Counted from the first letter of the stretch, positions 10,036 to 18,142 are shown. The stretch: DNA of 38,800 nucleotides from Fusobacterium sp. (GCF_019012925.1 NZ_JAGIRL010000038.1:1-38800); one strand, 5' to 3'. Numbers and translations are program-made. The notes: generated by a model from the sequence alone, not told the origin.

Positions 10036-11316
10036 TTGACTTTAATGGAAAAATTTAATACGAAATTGAGTAGCATTATGAGGATTCCCGAATTAAGGGA
10101 GAGAATCGTCTTCACCTTGTTGATGTTTTTAGTTGCAAGAGTTGGGACATATATTCCTGCACCAGGAGTAGATGTCGACAGACTTGCAACTATGACAACA
10201 CAAAGTGATATATTAGGTTATATAAATATGTTCTCAGGTGGAGCTTTTAAAAGAGTATCTATTTTTGCTCTTGGAATAGTTCCATACATTAACTCATCAA
10301 TTGTTTTCAGCTTATTAGCTGTGATTATTCCCAAGATTGAAGAGATTCAAAAAGAGGGAGAATCAGGAAGAAACAAGATTACTCAATGGACTAGATATTT
10401 AACAATTGGAATAGCAATAATTCAATCTTTTGGAGTTTGTATGTGGCTACAATCAGTAGGACTAGTAACAACTCCAGGAACTGCATTTTTCTTAACTACT
10501 ATAGTTACTTTAACAGCAGGTACTGTATTCTTAATGTGGATTGGGGAGCAGATCTCTATTAAAGGAATAGGAAATGGAGTTTCACTTCTAATCTTTCTAA
10601 ATGTAATATCTGGAGGACCTTCAAACGTTGTTCAGACTATTCAAAGTATGAGAGGAAGTAAGTTTTTAATACCTGTATTATTATTAATAGCCCTAGCTGG
10701 AATATTAGTTGTAGCAGGAATAGTTGTTTTTCAGTTGGGACAAAGAAAAATACCAATTCACTATGTAGGAAAAGGGTTTAATGGAAGAGGAGGAATGGGA
10801 CAAAACTCATATATACCTCTTAAGTTAAATAGTGCAGGAGTAATGCCTGTAATCTTTGCTTCTGTAGTTATGATGATACCATCAGCTATAGTTAATGCAA
10901 TCCCATCAGAGTATACTCTGAAGACTACATTGGCGATGATATTTAATCAGAGTCACCCAGTATATATGATATTATATGCTGCAGTAATCATATTTTTCTC
11001 ATTCTTCTATACTGCTATAGTTTTCGATCCTGAAAAGGTTGCAGATAACTTAAAGCAAGGTGGAGGAACAATTCCAGGAATAAGACCAGGAACAGAAACA
11101 ATTGAGTATTTAGAAGGTGTTGTTACAAGAATAACTTGGGGTGGCGCTTTCTTCTTAGCAGCTATATCAATACTTCCATATGCAATATTTACTTCTTTTG
11201 GACTACCAGTATTCTTTGGTGGAACAGGAATAATTATAGTAGTTGGAGTTGCTATTGATACAGTTCAACAAATAAATGCTCATTTAGTAATGAGAGAGTA
11301 TAAAGGATTTATATAG
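10036..11316 (+). CDS. secY: Preprotein translocase subunit SecY (TTG start)
   Basis: SecY, 426 residues, is the channel of the Sec translocon in the cytoplasmic membrane. Ten hydrophobic segments can be counted. Motifs include the first-segment region RERIVFTLLMFLVARVGTYIPAPGVD, the cytosolic loop GQRKIPIHYVGKG, and PGIRPGTETIEYLEGVVTRIT near the end. Start TTG at 10036 is preferred because GAGGTGA (10022-10028) is correctly spaced; the in-frame ATG at 10045 is the alternative. A terminator follows, ending the spc part of the operon. Confidence 0.97.
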   Translation: MTLMEKFNTKLSSIMRIPELRERIVFTLLMFLVARVGTYIPAPGVDVDRLATMTTQSDILGYINMFSGGAFKRVSIFALGIVPYINSSIVFSLLAVIIPKIEEIQKEGESGRNKITQWTRYLTIGIAIIQSFGVCMWLQSVGLVTTPGTAFFLTTIVTLTAGTVFLMWIGEQISIKGIGNGVSLLIFLNVISGGPSNVVQTIQSMRGSKFLIPVLLLIALAGILVVAGIVVFQLGQRKIPIHYVGKGFNGRGGMGQNSYIPLKLNSAGVMPVIFASVVMMIPSAIVNAIPSEYTLKTTLAMIFNQSHPVYMILYAAVIIFFSFFYTAIVFDPEKVADNLKQGGGTIPGIRPGTETIEYLEGVVTRITWGGAFFLAAISILPYAIFTSFGLPVFFGGTGIIIVVGVAIDTVQQINAHLVMREYKGFI

Positions 11317-11326
11317 AGCTTTATAT

Positions 11327-11357
11327 AAAAGGCACAACCTTAGGGTTGTGCTTTTTT
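11327..11357 (+). terminator. Rho-independent terminator after secY
   Basis: Perfect 8-bp stem GCACAACC (11332-11339) / GGTTGTGC (11344-11351), loop TTAG, then six T. Transcription of the spc genes should stop here rather than continue to adk. Confidence 0.93.
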
Positions 11358-11393
11358 AAGTTCCATATATAGAACAATAAAAGAAAATTTTTC

Positions 11394-11422
11394 TTGAGAT
11401 AAGATATTATTTGTATTAGAAT
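11394..11422 (+). promoter_or_regulatory. Promoter of the DMT transporter gene
   Basis: TTGAGA (11394-11399), a 17-nt spacer and TAGAAT (11417-11422), located between the secY terminator and the next ATG. This gives the inserted transporter gene its own transcription unit. Confidence 0.65.
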
Positions 11423-11458
11423 ATTAAAGAGTAGAAAATTTTAGAAAGGAATAGAAAA

Positions 11459-12367
11459 ATGAGAAAAAAAGGATTAATTTATGCAATTTTAGCATCAGTT
11501 TTATGGGCTATAGTGAATCCAGTTATTAAGACAGGACTTAGTTATGATATGACACCAATGAACTTTGCAGGTTTAAGATTTACATCAGTTGGAATAATCT
11601 TATTTATATATACTTGGCATAGAGGAATGTGGCAGGAGATAAAAGAAAATAGGAGATTATTTACACTGTTGATACTATTAAATATCTTTTTAGGATATGC
11701 AGTTTTCTATTTAGGGGTAAATCTAGTTGATGGAGCTATTTCATCTATAATAATGGGAACAACACCATTTGTAAATGTAATTTTAAGTCATATTTTAACA
11801 AGTGATGATAAGTTAAATAAGCATAAGATAGTTAGTATATTGATAAGTTTGGTTGGATTGTTTATGATACTTGGAGTAAAAAGTACTGGATATTCATTAA
11901 ATAGTGCTAGTTTTTTAGGAATACTATTTCTATATTTGAATATAGTACTTCAAGGTTATTCAGGAATTAAAGTAGCAAAATATAAGGCTAATATAGATCC
12001 AATATTTTTAAATGCTGTACAGATGTTTTTTGGAGGATTGTTATTATATCTAACAGGAGTTAGTATAGAGGGATATAGAAGTTTTATAGATAAACCATTG
12101 GGATTTTATGTTAGCTTAGGAATTTTAGTTTTCGTATCAGTATTTGCTTTCAGCTTTTGGTTTATGGCTTTACAAGACAAGAATACAAAGGTTTCAGAGG
12201 TCAATATGTGTAGATTGATAAATCCAATTTTAGGTGCTGTACTAAGCTGGATCATACTACCAGATGAGAAACCTACTTTTAATACTGTAACAGGAATGAT
12301 TATCATTGTATTCTCTTTAGTTTATTATTTTAAAGGAAAAGAGTATTTTGAAAGAGTAAAAAAATAG
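11459..12367 (+). CDS. EamA/DMT-family membrane transporter
   Basis: 302 residues with about ten hydrophobic segments in two homologous halves, the layout of the drug/metabolite transporter superfamily (two EamA domains, roughly 5-140 and 150-295). The first half opens with AILASVLWAIVNPVIKTGL, and the second ends with AVLSWIILPDEKPT, both typical. Substrates of this family (amino acids, purines, sugars, drugs) cannot be read from sequence. Odd setting: it sits between secY and adk, which are normally adjacent, with its own promoter and terminator. Confidence 0.85.
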   Translation: MRKKGLIYAILASVLWAIVNPVIKTGLSYDMTPMNFAGLRFTSVGIILFIYTWHRGMWQEIKENRRLFTLLILLNIFLGYAVFYLGVNLVDGAISSIIMGTTPFVNVILSHILTSDDKLNKHKIVSILISLVGLFMILGVKSTGYSLNSASFLGILFLYLNIVLQGYSGIKVAKYKANIDPIFLNAVQMFFGGLLLYLTGVSIEGYRSFIDKPLGFYVSLGILVFVSVFAFSFWFMALQDKNTKVSEVNMCRLINPILGAVLSWIILPDEKPTFNTVTGMIIIVFSLVYYFKGKEYFERVKK

Positions 12368-12377
12368 AAATAGCTTA

Positions 12378-12416
12378 GAAAAAAGAGTAGAAAATTAGAG
12401 TTTCTCTCTTTTTTTT
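12378..12416 (+). terminator. Terminator after the DMT transporter gene
   Basis: AAAAAAGAG, a bulged T and AGAAA pair with TTTCT and CTCTTTTTT; the final run of T continues past the stem. It begins about 10 nt after the stop codon. Confidence 0.75.
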
Positions 12417-12451
12417 ATTCATAAAATCGTGCATTTTTTTGGAAAGTGTAG

Positions 12452-12457
12452 TATAAT
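12452..12457 (+). promoter_or_regulatory. -10 element upstream of adk
   Basis: Consensus TATAAT at 12452-12457, 40 nt before the adk ATG. The -35 is weak (GTGCAT at 12429-12434, 17-nt spacing). It restarts transcription of the adk-map segment after the inserted gene. Confidence 0.55.
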
Positions 12458-12497
12458 AGAAAAGTGAAAACAAAATAAATTTAAGGAGTGATAACAT

Positions 12498-13139
12498 ATG
12501 AATATAATGTTATTTGGTGCACCAGGTGCAGGAAAAGGAACACAGGCAAAGTTCCTAATAGAAAAATATGGAATACCTCAAATTTCAACAGGAGATATCT
12601 TAAGAGCAGCTATAAAAGAGGGAACTGCTATGGGATTAGAGGCTAAAAAATTTATGGATGAAGGAAAATTAGTTCCAGATTCAACAATTATAGGAATAAT
12701 AAAAGACAGATTATCTCAAGAGGATTGTAAAAAAGGATTCATATTAGATGGATTCCCTAGAACTTTAGCTCAAGCAGAGGCTCTAGAAGTATTAATGAAA
12801 GAGATGGGAATAGCTCTAGATAAAGTTATATCATTAAACGTTCCAGATGAATTGATAGTAGGAAGAGTAACAGGAAGAAAGGTATGTCCAGCTTGTGGAG
12901 CATCTTTCCACGTTGAATTTAACCCTTCAAAAGTAGCAGGAAAATGTGACTATTGTGGTGGAGAGTTAATCATTAGAAAAGATGATAATGCTGAGACAGT
13001 AACAAAAAGATTGGGAGAATACCACTCTCAAACAGCTCCATTATTTGATTTCTATCAATCAAGAAATCTATTAGTTGAGATAGATGGAACAAAAGAAGTA
13101 GATGCTATAACAAAAGAGATTTTTGCTATCCTTGGATAA
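12498..13139 (+). CDS. adk: Adenylate kinase, zinc-lid type
   Basis: Converts ATP and AMP to two ADP in the cytoplasm. 213 residues. The P-loop GAPGAGKGTQ is at residues 7-16; DGFPRT is the conserved NMP-side motif. The lid (about 127-160) has CPAC and CDYC, four cysteines placed to bind a structural zinc, as in Gram-positive-type long adenylate kinases. Upstream ATG with AAGGAGTG. map follows after 24 nt, the classical secY-adk-map order interrupted only by the transporter. Confidence 0.98.
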   Translation: MNIMLFGAPGAGKGTQAKFLIEKYGIPQISTGDILRAAIKEGTAMGLEAKKFMDEGKLVPDSTIIGIIKDRLSQEDCKKGFILDGFPRTLAQAEALEVLMKEMGIALDKVISLNVPDELIVGRVTGRKVCPACGASFHVEFNPSKVAGKCDYCGGELIIRKDDNAETVTKRLGEYHSQTAPLFDFYQSRNLLVEIDGTKEVDAITKEIFAILG

Positions 13140-13163
13140 TTTTATATTAGAAAGGAGTTATAA

Positions 13164-13928
13164 ATGGCATTAATAAAGACTTTAGATCAGATAAAGGAAA
13201 TAAAGAAATCTAATCAAATAATTGCAAGACTATACAATGATATTTTACCAAAGTATATTAAACCAGGAGTTTCTACATATGAAATTGATAAGATTGTAGA
13301 GGACTATATAAGAAGTCAGGGTGCTATACCAGGATGTATTGGAGTACCAGGACCTTATGGAGCTTTTCCAGCAGCTACATGTATATCTGTAAATGAAGAG
13401 GTAGTTCATGGAGTACCAAATGGAAGAGTATTAAATGAGGGAGATATAGTGAGTATTGACACAGTAACAGTGTTGAATGGTTACTATGGAGATTCTGCAA
13501 TAACTTTACCTGTTGGAGAGATAGATGAAGAATCTAAAAAACTTCTAGAAGTAACAGAAAAATCAAGAACAATTGGAATAGAGATGGCTGTTGCAGGGAA
13601 CAGACTTGGAGATATTGGTCATGCAATACAACAGTATGTTGAAAAAAATGGATTTAGTGTAGTTAGAGATTATGCTGGTCATGGAGTTGGATTATCTATG
13701 CATGAGGATCCAATGATACCTAACTTTGGAAGAAAAGGAAGAGGTATTAAAATTGAAAATGGAATGGTGTTTGCAATAGAACCAATGGTAAATGTTGGAA
13801 CATACAAATTGAATATGAAAGATGATGGGTGGACAGTTGTAACAAAGGATGGAAAAAGATCTGCACACTTTGAACATTCAGTTGCAATAATAGATGGTAA
13901 AGCAGTAATTTTAAGTGAAATAGAGTAA
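13164..13928 (+). CDS. map: Methionine aminopeptidase, type I
   Basis: Removes the initiator methionine from new proteins. 254 residues. The five metal ligands are present: D99 (in SIDT), D110 (in YYGDSA), H173 (in AGHGVG), E206 (in AIEPM) and E237 (in HFEHS); the substrate-binding H82 is in VVHGVP. There is no SH3-like or zinc-finger extension, so it is the short bacterial class. Start ATG after AAAGGAG. Confidence 0.97.
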   Translation: MALIKTLDQIKEIKKSNQIIARLYNDILPKYIKPGVSTYEIDKIVEDYIRSQGAIPGCIGVPGPYGAFPAATCISVNEEVVHGVPNGRVLNEGDIVSIDTVTVLNGYYGDSAITLPVGEIDEESKKLLEVTEKSRTIGIEMAVAGNRLGDIGHAIQQYVEKNGFSVVRDYAGHGVGLSMHEDPMIPNFGRKGRGIKIENGMVFAIEPMVNVGTYKLNMKDDGWTVVTKDGKRSAHFEHSVAIIDGKAVILSEIE

Positions 13929-13970
13929 TGTAAATCCATAAAAAAAGTTTAGATAAATCAATAATTTTTA

Positions 13971-13999
13971 TAGACTTTTTGTGATTTACGTGCTATAAT
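13971..13999 (+). promoter_or_regulatory. Promoter of infA
   Basis: TAGACT (13971-13976), a 17-nt spacer and TATAAT (13994-13999) preceded by TGC, an extended -10. It lies inside a region flanked by GTAAATC (13930-13936) and GATTTAC (13983-13989), a 7-bp inverted repeat. Confidence 0.7.
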
Positions 14000-14029
14000 A
14001 ATTTGAAGTTCTGTTCGATAGGAGGAATT

Positions 14030-14251
14030 ATGTCAAAAAAAGATGTTATCGAATTAGAAGGTACTATTTTAGAAGCCCTTCCAAATGCGATGTTTAAAGT
14101 TGAATTAGAGAATGGGCATACTATTTTAGGCCATATCTCTGGGAAAATGAGAATGAACTATATTAAAATTTTACCTGGAGATGGAGTGACTGTACAAATC
14201 TCTCCTTATGACTTGTCAAGGGGTAGAATAGTATACAGGAAAAAAAATTAA
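14030..14251 (+). CDS. infA: Translation initiation factor IF-1
   Basis: IF-1, 73 residues, an OB-fold protein occupying the 30S A site during initiation. It reads [30 protein letters not shown]..., ending in [16 protein letters not shown]. An in-frame ATG 27 bases upstream (14003) was rejected: the start at 14030 has AGGAGGAA immediately upstream and gives the standard N-terminus. rpmJ follows after 22 nt. Confidence 0.98.
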   Translation: MSKKDVIELEGTILEALPNAMFKVELENGHTILGHISGKMRMNYIKILPGDGVTVQISPYDLSRGRIVYRKKN

Positions 14252-14273
14252 TATCACGAAAGGAGGCAGATGA

Positions 14274-14387
14274 ATGAAAGTAAGAGTATCAGTTAAACCT
14301 ATTTGTGACAAGTGCAAAGTTATCAAGAGACATGGAAAAGTTAGAGTTATATGTGAAAACCCTAAACACAAACAAGTTCAAGGATAA
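14274..14387 (+). CDS. rpmJ: 50S ribosomal protein L36, zinc-binding type
   Basis: A 37-residue protein starting [21 protein letters not shown]36 is the smallest large-subunit protein. Ligands for a zinc ribbon are present: C11, C14, C27 and H32. ATG 14274 is preceded by AAAGGAGG; another ATG at 14270 is out of frame. Its place between infA and rpsM is the classical one. Confidence 0.98.
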   Translation: MKVRVSVKPICDKCKVIKRHGKVRVICENPKHKQVQG

Positions 14388-14562
14388 TTTTGAAAGAGAG
14401 TTTGTTAAAAAGTACGACAATTATGACATGTAGTACTGTAAAGATATGTTGGCTGTAGAGCCATCTCCGAATTTAGGAAACGGAACATATCGACGAAAGT
14501 ATTGAGCTAGTTTATAATTACTAGCAAAATATATAAAATTTTCGATAGAGGAGGAAACAATT
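14388..14562 (+). promoter_or_regulatory. Candidate structured leader RNA upstream of rpsM
   Basis: This 175-nt gap carries a perfect 8-bp stem, GATATGTT (14443-14450) / AACATATC (14484-14491). It closes a junction holding GGCT/AGCC (14451-14454 / 14459-14462, loop GTAG) and TCCG/CGGA (14466-14469 / 14481-14484, the last base shared with the outer stem). Upstream is AGTAC (14411-14415) / GTACT (14433-14437); downstream is a 6-bp hairpin GCTAGT (14506-14511) / ACTAGC (14520-14525) just before the rpsM Shine-Dalgarno. In E. coli S4 represses the alpha operon at the rpsM start; this may be an analogous but different element. Confidence 0.5.
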
Positions 14563-14919
14563 TTGGCTAGAATAGCAGGAGTAGATATCCCAAGAAACAA
14601 GAGAGTTGAGATAGCTTTAACTTACATTTATGGAATTGGAAAACCAACTTCACAAAAAGTTTTAACAGAAGCGGGAATTAACTTTGATACAAGAGTTAAG
14701 GACTTAACTGAAGAAGAAGTAAACAAAATTAGAGCTATTGTAGAAACAATTAAAGTAGAGGGAGACCTAAGAAAAGAAGTAAGACTTTCTATAAAAAGAC
14801 TTATGGATATCAAATGTTACAGAGGATTAAGACACAAAATGAATCTACCTGTAAGAGGACAAAGTTCAAAAACTAACGCAAGAACAGTTAAAGGTCCAAA
14901 AAAACCTATTAAAAAATAA
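14563..14919 (+). CDS. rpsM: 30S ribosomal protein S13 (TTG start)
   Basis: S13, 118 residues, 30S head, contacts the P-site tRNA and the large subunit. It begins [21 protein letters not shown]; it contains the helix-hairpin-helix [13 protein letters not shown] and the basic end [19 protein letters not shown] start after GAGGAGGAAAC. First gene of the alpha operon and immediately downstream of the candidate leader. Confidence 0.97.
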   Translation: MARIAGVDIPRNKRVEIALTYIYGIGKPTSQKVLTEAGINFDTRVKDLTEEEVNKIRAIVETIKVEGDLRKEVRLSIKRLMDIKCYRGLRHKMNLPVRGQSSKTNARTVKGPKKPIKK

Positions 14920-14976
14920 TCGAGTATTTTAGAGGAATTATAGAATTTTATAATTTAGCAAGGGAGGTAGCTTAAG

Positions 14977-15366
14977 TTGGCTAAAAAGAAGGTAGCTAAG
15001 ATTAAAAAGAAAGTTAAAAATATTCCTAACGGAGTTGCCCATATACATTCAACTTTTAATAACACAATAGTTGCTATTACTGATGCAGAAGGTAAAGTTG
15101 TAAGTTGGAAATCAGGAGGAACTTCTGGTTTCAAAGGTACTAAGAAAGGAACTCCATTTGCAGCTCAAATCGCAGCTGAGCAAGCAGCAAATATTGCTAT
15201 GGAAAATGGAATGAAAAAAGTAGAAGTAAGAGTGAAAGGTCCAGGATCAGGAAGAGAAGCTTGTATCAGATCATTACAAGCAGCTGGATTAGAAGTAACT
15301 AAGATAACTGATGTTACTCCTATCCCACACAATGGATGTAGACCACCAAAAAGAAGAAGAGTGTAG
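14977..15366 (+). CDS. rpsK: 30S ribosomal protein S11 (TTG start)
   Basis: S11, 129 residues, on the platform near the Shine-Dalgarno helix. Family motifs: [37 protein letters not shown] and the C-terminal [19 protein letters not shown] start with AAGGGAGGT. It is 57 nt behind rpsM and 63 nt before rpsD. Confidence 0.98.
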   Translation: MAKKKVAKIKKKVKNIPNGVAHIHSTFNNTIVAITDAEGKVVSWKSGGTSGFKGTKKGTPFAAQIAAEQAANIAMENGMKKVEVRVKGPGSGREACIRSLQAAGLEVTKITDVTPIPHNGCRPPKRRRV

Positions 15367-15429
15367 TCTCACTTATTTATTTTGAAAATTATTGCGGCAA
15401 AATGAATATAAAGGAGGAATATTTAGAAA

Positions 15430-16017
15430 ATGGCAAGAAATAGACAGCCTGTATTGAAGAAATGTAGAGCGCTAGGAATTGATCCAGTAGTTTTAGGAGT
15501 TAACAAATCTTCTAAAAGAGGACCTAGACCAAATGCAAACAAGAAGCCTACAGAGTATGCAGTTCAATTAAGAGAAAAACAAAAAGCGAAATTTATATAT
15601 AATGTAATGGAAAAACAATTCAGAAAGATATACGAGGAAGCAGCAAGAAAACTTGGTGTAACTGGTTTAACTTTAATTGAATACTTAGAAAGAAGATTAG
15701 AGAATGTAGTTTACAGATTAGGATTTGCTAAAACTAGAAGACAAGCTAGACAAATCGTTTCTCACGGACACGTTGCTGTAAACGGAAGAAGAGTTAATAT
15801 CGCTTCTTACAGAGTAAAAGTAGGAGACGTTATCTCTATAATAGAGAACTCTAAAAACTTAGATATAATAAAAGCGTCTGTAGAGGATGCAACTGTACCA
15901 GCTTGGTTAGAGTTAGATAGAGCTGCTTTCTCTGGTAAAGTTTTACAAAACCCAACTAAAGATGATTTAGATTTCGATCTAAACGAGTCATTAATAGTTG
16001 AGTTCTACTCTAGATAA
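15430..16017 (+). CDS. rpsD: 30S ribosomal protein S4
   Basis: S4, 195 residues, nucleates 30S assembly by binding the 16S 5' domain. The S4 RNA-binding domain is seen at about 88-150 as LERRLENVVYRLGFAKTRRQARQIVSHGHV. The N-terminal zinc cysteines of the C+ class are missing (only one Cys, in KKCRALG), so it is the zinc-free class. In E. coli S4 is the repressor of this operon. Confidence 0.98.
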   Translation: MARNRQPVLKKCRALGIDPVVLGVNKSSKRGPRPNANKKPTEYAVQLREKQKAKFIYNVMEKQFRKIYEEAARKLGVTGLTLIEYLERRLENVVYRLGFAKTRRQARQIVSHGHVAVNGRRVNIASYRVKVGDVISIIENSKNLDIIKASVEDATVPAWLELDRAAFSGKVLQNPTKDDLDFDLNESLIVEFYSR

Positions 16018-16044
16018 TAAGCCCTTTTAATAGGAGTTGATTAA

Positions 16045-17022
16045 ATGTTAAAGATTGAAAAACATGCAAGGGGTATCAATATAACTGAAGTAAAAGAGAA
16101 TGAATTTAAAGGACAATATGTAGTTGAGCCTTTATATAGAGGTTATGGGCATACTGTTGGTAATGCTTTGAGAAGAGTTTTACTTTCGTCTATCCCAGGA
16201 GCTGCTATTAAAGGTGTGAGAATTAACGGTGTATTAAGTGAATTCTCTGTTATGGAAGGAATAAAGGAAGCTGTTACTGAGATTATCCTAAACATAAAAG
16301 AAATAGTTGTAAAAGCTGAAACAACTGGAGAGAGAAAAATGACTCTTTCAGTTAAAGGACCTAAAACAGTAACTGCTGCTGATATAATACCTGATGTAGG
16401 AATAGAAATAGTAAATCCTGACCAAGTTATTTGTACAATAACTACAGATAGAGAACTTGACATGGAATTTCTTGTAGATACTGGAGAAGGATTTGTTGTA
16501 TCAGAAGATATCGAAAGAAAAGATTGGGCAGTTGATTATATAGCTGTAGATGCTATATACACACCAATTAGAAAGGTATCATATACTATCCAAGACACTA
16601 TGGTTGGAAGAATGACTGATTTCGACAAACTAACTTTAGATATAGAAACAGATGGAAGCATTGAAATTAGAGATGCATTATCTTATGCAGTTGAGTTATT
16701 GAAGTTACACTTTGATCCGTTCTTAGAATTAGGAAATAAAATGGAAAATTTAAGAACTGATGTTGAGGACGAAGATGAGGATTCAACTACTCATTCTAAA
16801 GATGATAATATTCTAAATACTAAGATAGAGGAGCTTGATTTAACAGTTAGATCATTTAACTGCTTAAAGAAAGCTGGAATAGAAGAAGTAAGCCAATTAG
16901 CAAAATTGTCGCTTAACGAACTTCTAAAAATTAAGAATCTAGGAAGAAAATCATTAGATGAGATCCTAGAGAAAATGAAAGAATTAGGATATGATCTAAA
17001 TCAAAATGGATCTCCTGAGTAA
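16045..17022 (+). CDS. rpoA: DNA-directed RNA polymerase alpha subunit
   Basis: RpoA, 325 residues. The N-terminal assembly domain (about 1-230) has GYGHTVGNALRRVLLSSIPGAA and VELLKLHFDPFLELG. An acidic linker (DVEDEDEDS) follows, and the C-terminal domain (about 255-315) ends in LKIKNLGRKSLDEILEKM, the helix that binds UP elements and activators. Start ATG after TAGGAGTTG. rplQ follows after 27 nt. Confidence 0.98.
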   Translation: MLKIEKHARGINITEVKENEFKGQYVVEPLYRGYGHTVGNALRRVLLSSIPGAAIKGVRINGVLSEFSVMEGIKEAVTEIILNIKEIVVKAETTGERKMTLSVKGPKTVTAADIIPDVGIEIVNPDQVICTITTDRELDMEFLVDTGEGFVVSEDIERKDWAVDYIAVDAIYTPIRKVSYTIQDTMVGRMTDFDKLTLDIETDGSIEIRDALSYAVELLKLHFDPFLELGNKMENLRTDVEDEDEDSTTHSKDDNILNTKIEELDLTVRSFNCLKKAGIEEVSQLAKLSLNELLKIKNLGRKSLDEILEKMKELGYDLNQNGSPE

Positions 17023-17049
17023 GAATATATAAGGAGGATAGCTAACTAA

Positions 17050-17400
17050 ATGAATCACAATAAATCATATAGAAAGTTAGGTAGAAGAGCTGACCATAGA
17101 AAAGCTATGCTAAAAAACTTAACTATATCTTTACTAAGTGCAGAGAAAATAGAAACTACTGTAACTAGAGCAAAAGAATTAAGAAAATTTGCTGAGAGAA
17201 TGATAACTTTAGGAAAGAAAAACACTTTATCTTCTAGAAGAAATGCATTTGCATTCTTAAGAAATGAAGAAGTAGTAGCTAAGTTATTCAACGAAATAGC
17301 ACCTAAATATGCAGAGAGAAATGGTGGTTACACAAGAATCATCAAAACTACTGTTAGAAAAGGTGACTCAGCTGAAATGGCTATAATCGAGCTAGTTTAA
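17050..17400 (+). CDS. rplQ: 50S ribosomal protein L17
   Basis: L17, 116 residues, near the tunnel exit. It starts [21 protein letters not shown] and includes [17 protein letters not shown] and [24 protein letters not shown] at the end. Last gene of the ribosomal super-operon; a terminator follows. Confidence 0.98.
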   Translation: MNHNKSYRKLGRRADHRKAMLKNLTISLLSAEKIETTVTRAKELRKFAERMITLGKKNTLSSRRNAFAFLRNEEVVAKLFNEIAPKYAERNGGYTRIIKTTVRKGDSAEMAIIELV

Positions 17401-17414
17401 TAATAGTTAGATAT

Positions 17415-17443
17415 GAGGGGAGCAATGAGCTCCTCTTTTTTTT
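17415..17443 (+). terminator. Terminator ending the ribosomal super-operon
   Basis: GAGGGGAGC / GCTCCTC with loop AATGA, including two or three G-U pairs, then eight T. It begins 15 nt after the rplQ stop. No new promoter is obvious before the next gene, whose Shine-Dalgarno follows 8 nt after the T run. Confidence 0.85.
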
Positions 17444-17460
17444 ATTTTAAGGAGGATCTT

Positions 17461-17940
17461 ATGAATGTAAAACAAGAGGTACAAGAGGTAAGTGTAAAAA
17501 AAGTTATAAAGGATGCAGAAGATTTATTTGGTGGATTTTATTGTTCAGAAGCAGTAGTGAGTTCTATTAGAAGTAATTTTGAACTGGATATACCTGAGGA
17601 AGTTATAAAAATGGCATCAGGTTTTCCAGTTGGAATAGGGGGAGCAAAGTGTCTATGTGGAGCAGTATCAGGTGGAGTATTAGCTCTAGGAATATTTTTT
17701 GGACGTAGTACGCCTAATGATCCAAAAGTAAAAAAATTAATGGAATTAACAAAGGAACTTCACGATTGGTTTAAAGTAGCTAATGGGAAGAATAGTTTAT
17801 GTTGCCGTGTATTAACTAGAGAATTTGATATGATTAAGGCAGAACATAAGGAACAATGTACTCTATTCACAGGATTAGTTGCTGGAAAGGTAGCTGAAAT
17901 TATAATAAGGGAGTTAAATCTTAAAAATTTAGATAACTAG
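17461..17940 (+). CDS. C_GCAxxG_C_C family putative redox protein
   Basis: 159 residues with six cysteines: C28, C64, C66, C114, C115 and C133, the pattern of the C_GCAxxG_C_C family (putative redox-active or metal-binding proteins often near oxidoreductases). The core CGAVSGGVLALGIFFGR is typical. Biochemical role is unknown. The ATG at 17461 was chosen over the in-frame one at 17413, because AAGGAGG precedes it and the upstream region is the terminator. No promoter of its own was recognised, so readthrough from rplQ may drive it. An IS element starts just after the stop. Confidence 0.8.
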   Translation: MNVKQEVQEVSVKKVIKDAEDLFGGFYCSEAVVSSIRSNFELDIPEEVIKMASGFPVGIGGAKCLCGAVSGGVLALGIFFGRSTPNDPKVKKLMELTKELHDWFKVANGKNSLCCRVLTREFDMIKAEHKEQCTLFTGLVAGKVAEIIIRELNLKNLDN

Positions 17941-17976
17941 AGAAAAATATATTTTTACAACAAAAAGGTTAGAAAG

Positions 17977-17997
17977 CCCCTGACTTTAGTCATGGGG
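17977..17997 (+). repeat. Left-end hairpin of the IS element
   Basis: CCCC-TGAC-TTTA-GTCA-T-GGGG: eight pairs with one bulged T. The core CCCCTGACTTTAGTC resembles the right end hairpin, as expected of sites recognised by one Y1 transposase. Confidence 0.75.
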
Positions 17998-18046
17998 ATG
18001 ATTAGTTATTGAATAAACTAATATAATGTAATATAATATTTATGAG

Positions 18047-18142
18047 ATGAGAAATATGACTGATGATTATACTCATAAAAAAGGAATTGTATATAAGAAT
18101 CAATTTCATATAATTTTTTGTCCTAATGATATTGCTGAATAA
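18047..18142 (+). pseudogene. tnpA (Y1 HUH transposase) remnant with internal deletion
   Basis: A 31-codon frame, ATG 18047 to TAA 18140-18142. Its residues HKKGIVYKNQFHIIFCP match the N-terminal strand of IS200/IS605 TnpA, where the sequence would continue KYRRKVL. Instead it jumps to NDIAE and stops. The HUH histidines and the catalytic tyrosine are gone, so the element cannot move by itself. The simplest explanation is an internal deletion joining N- and C-terminal codons. Confidence 0.6.

Noticed and set aside
14003..14029. Upstream ATG extension of IF-1
   Set aside because: It lies only about four bases after the -10 box and would give nine non-family residues; GGAGGAA precedes 14030.
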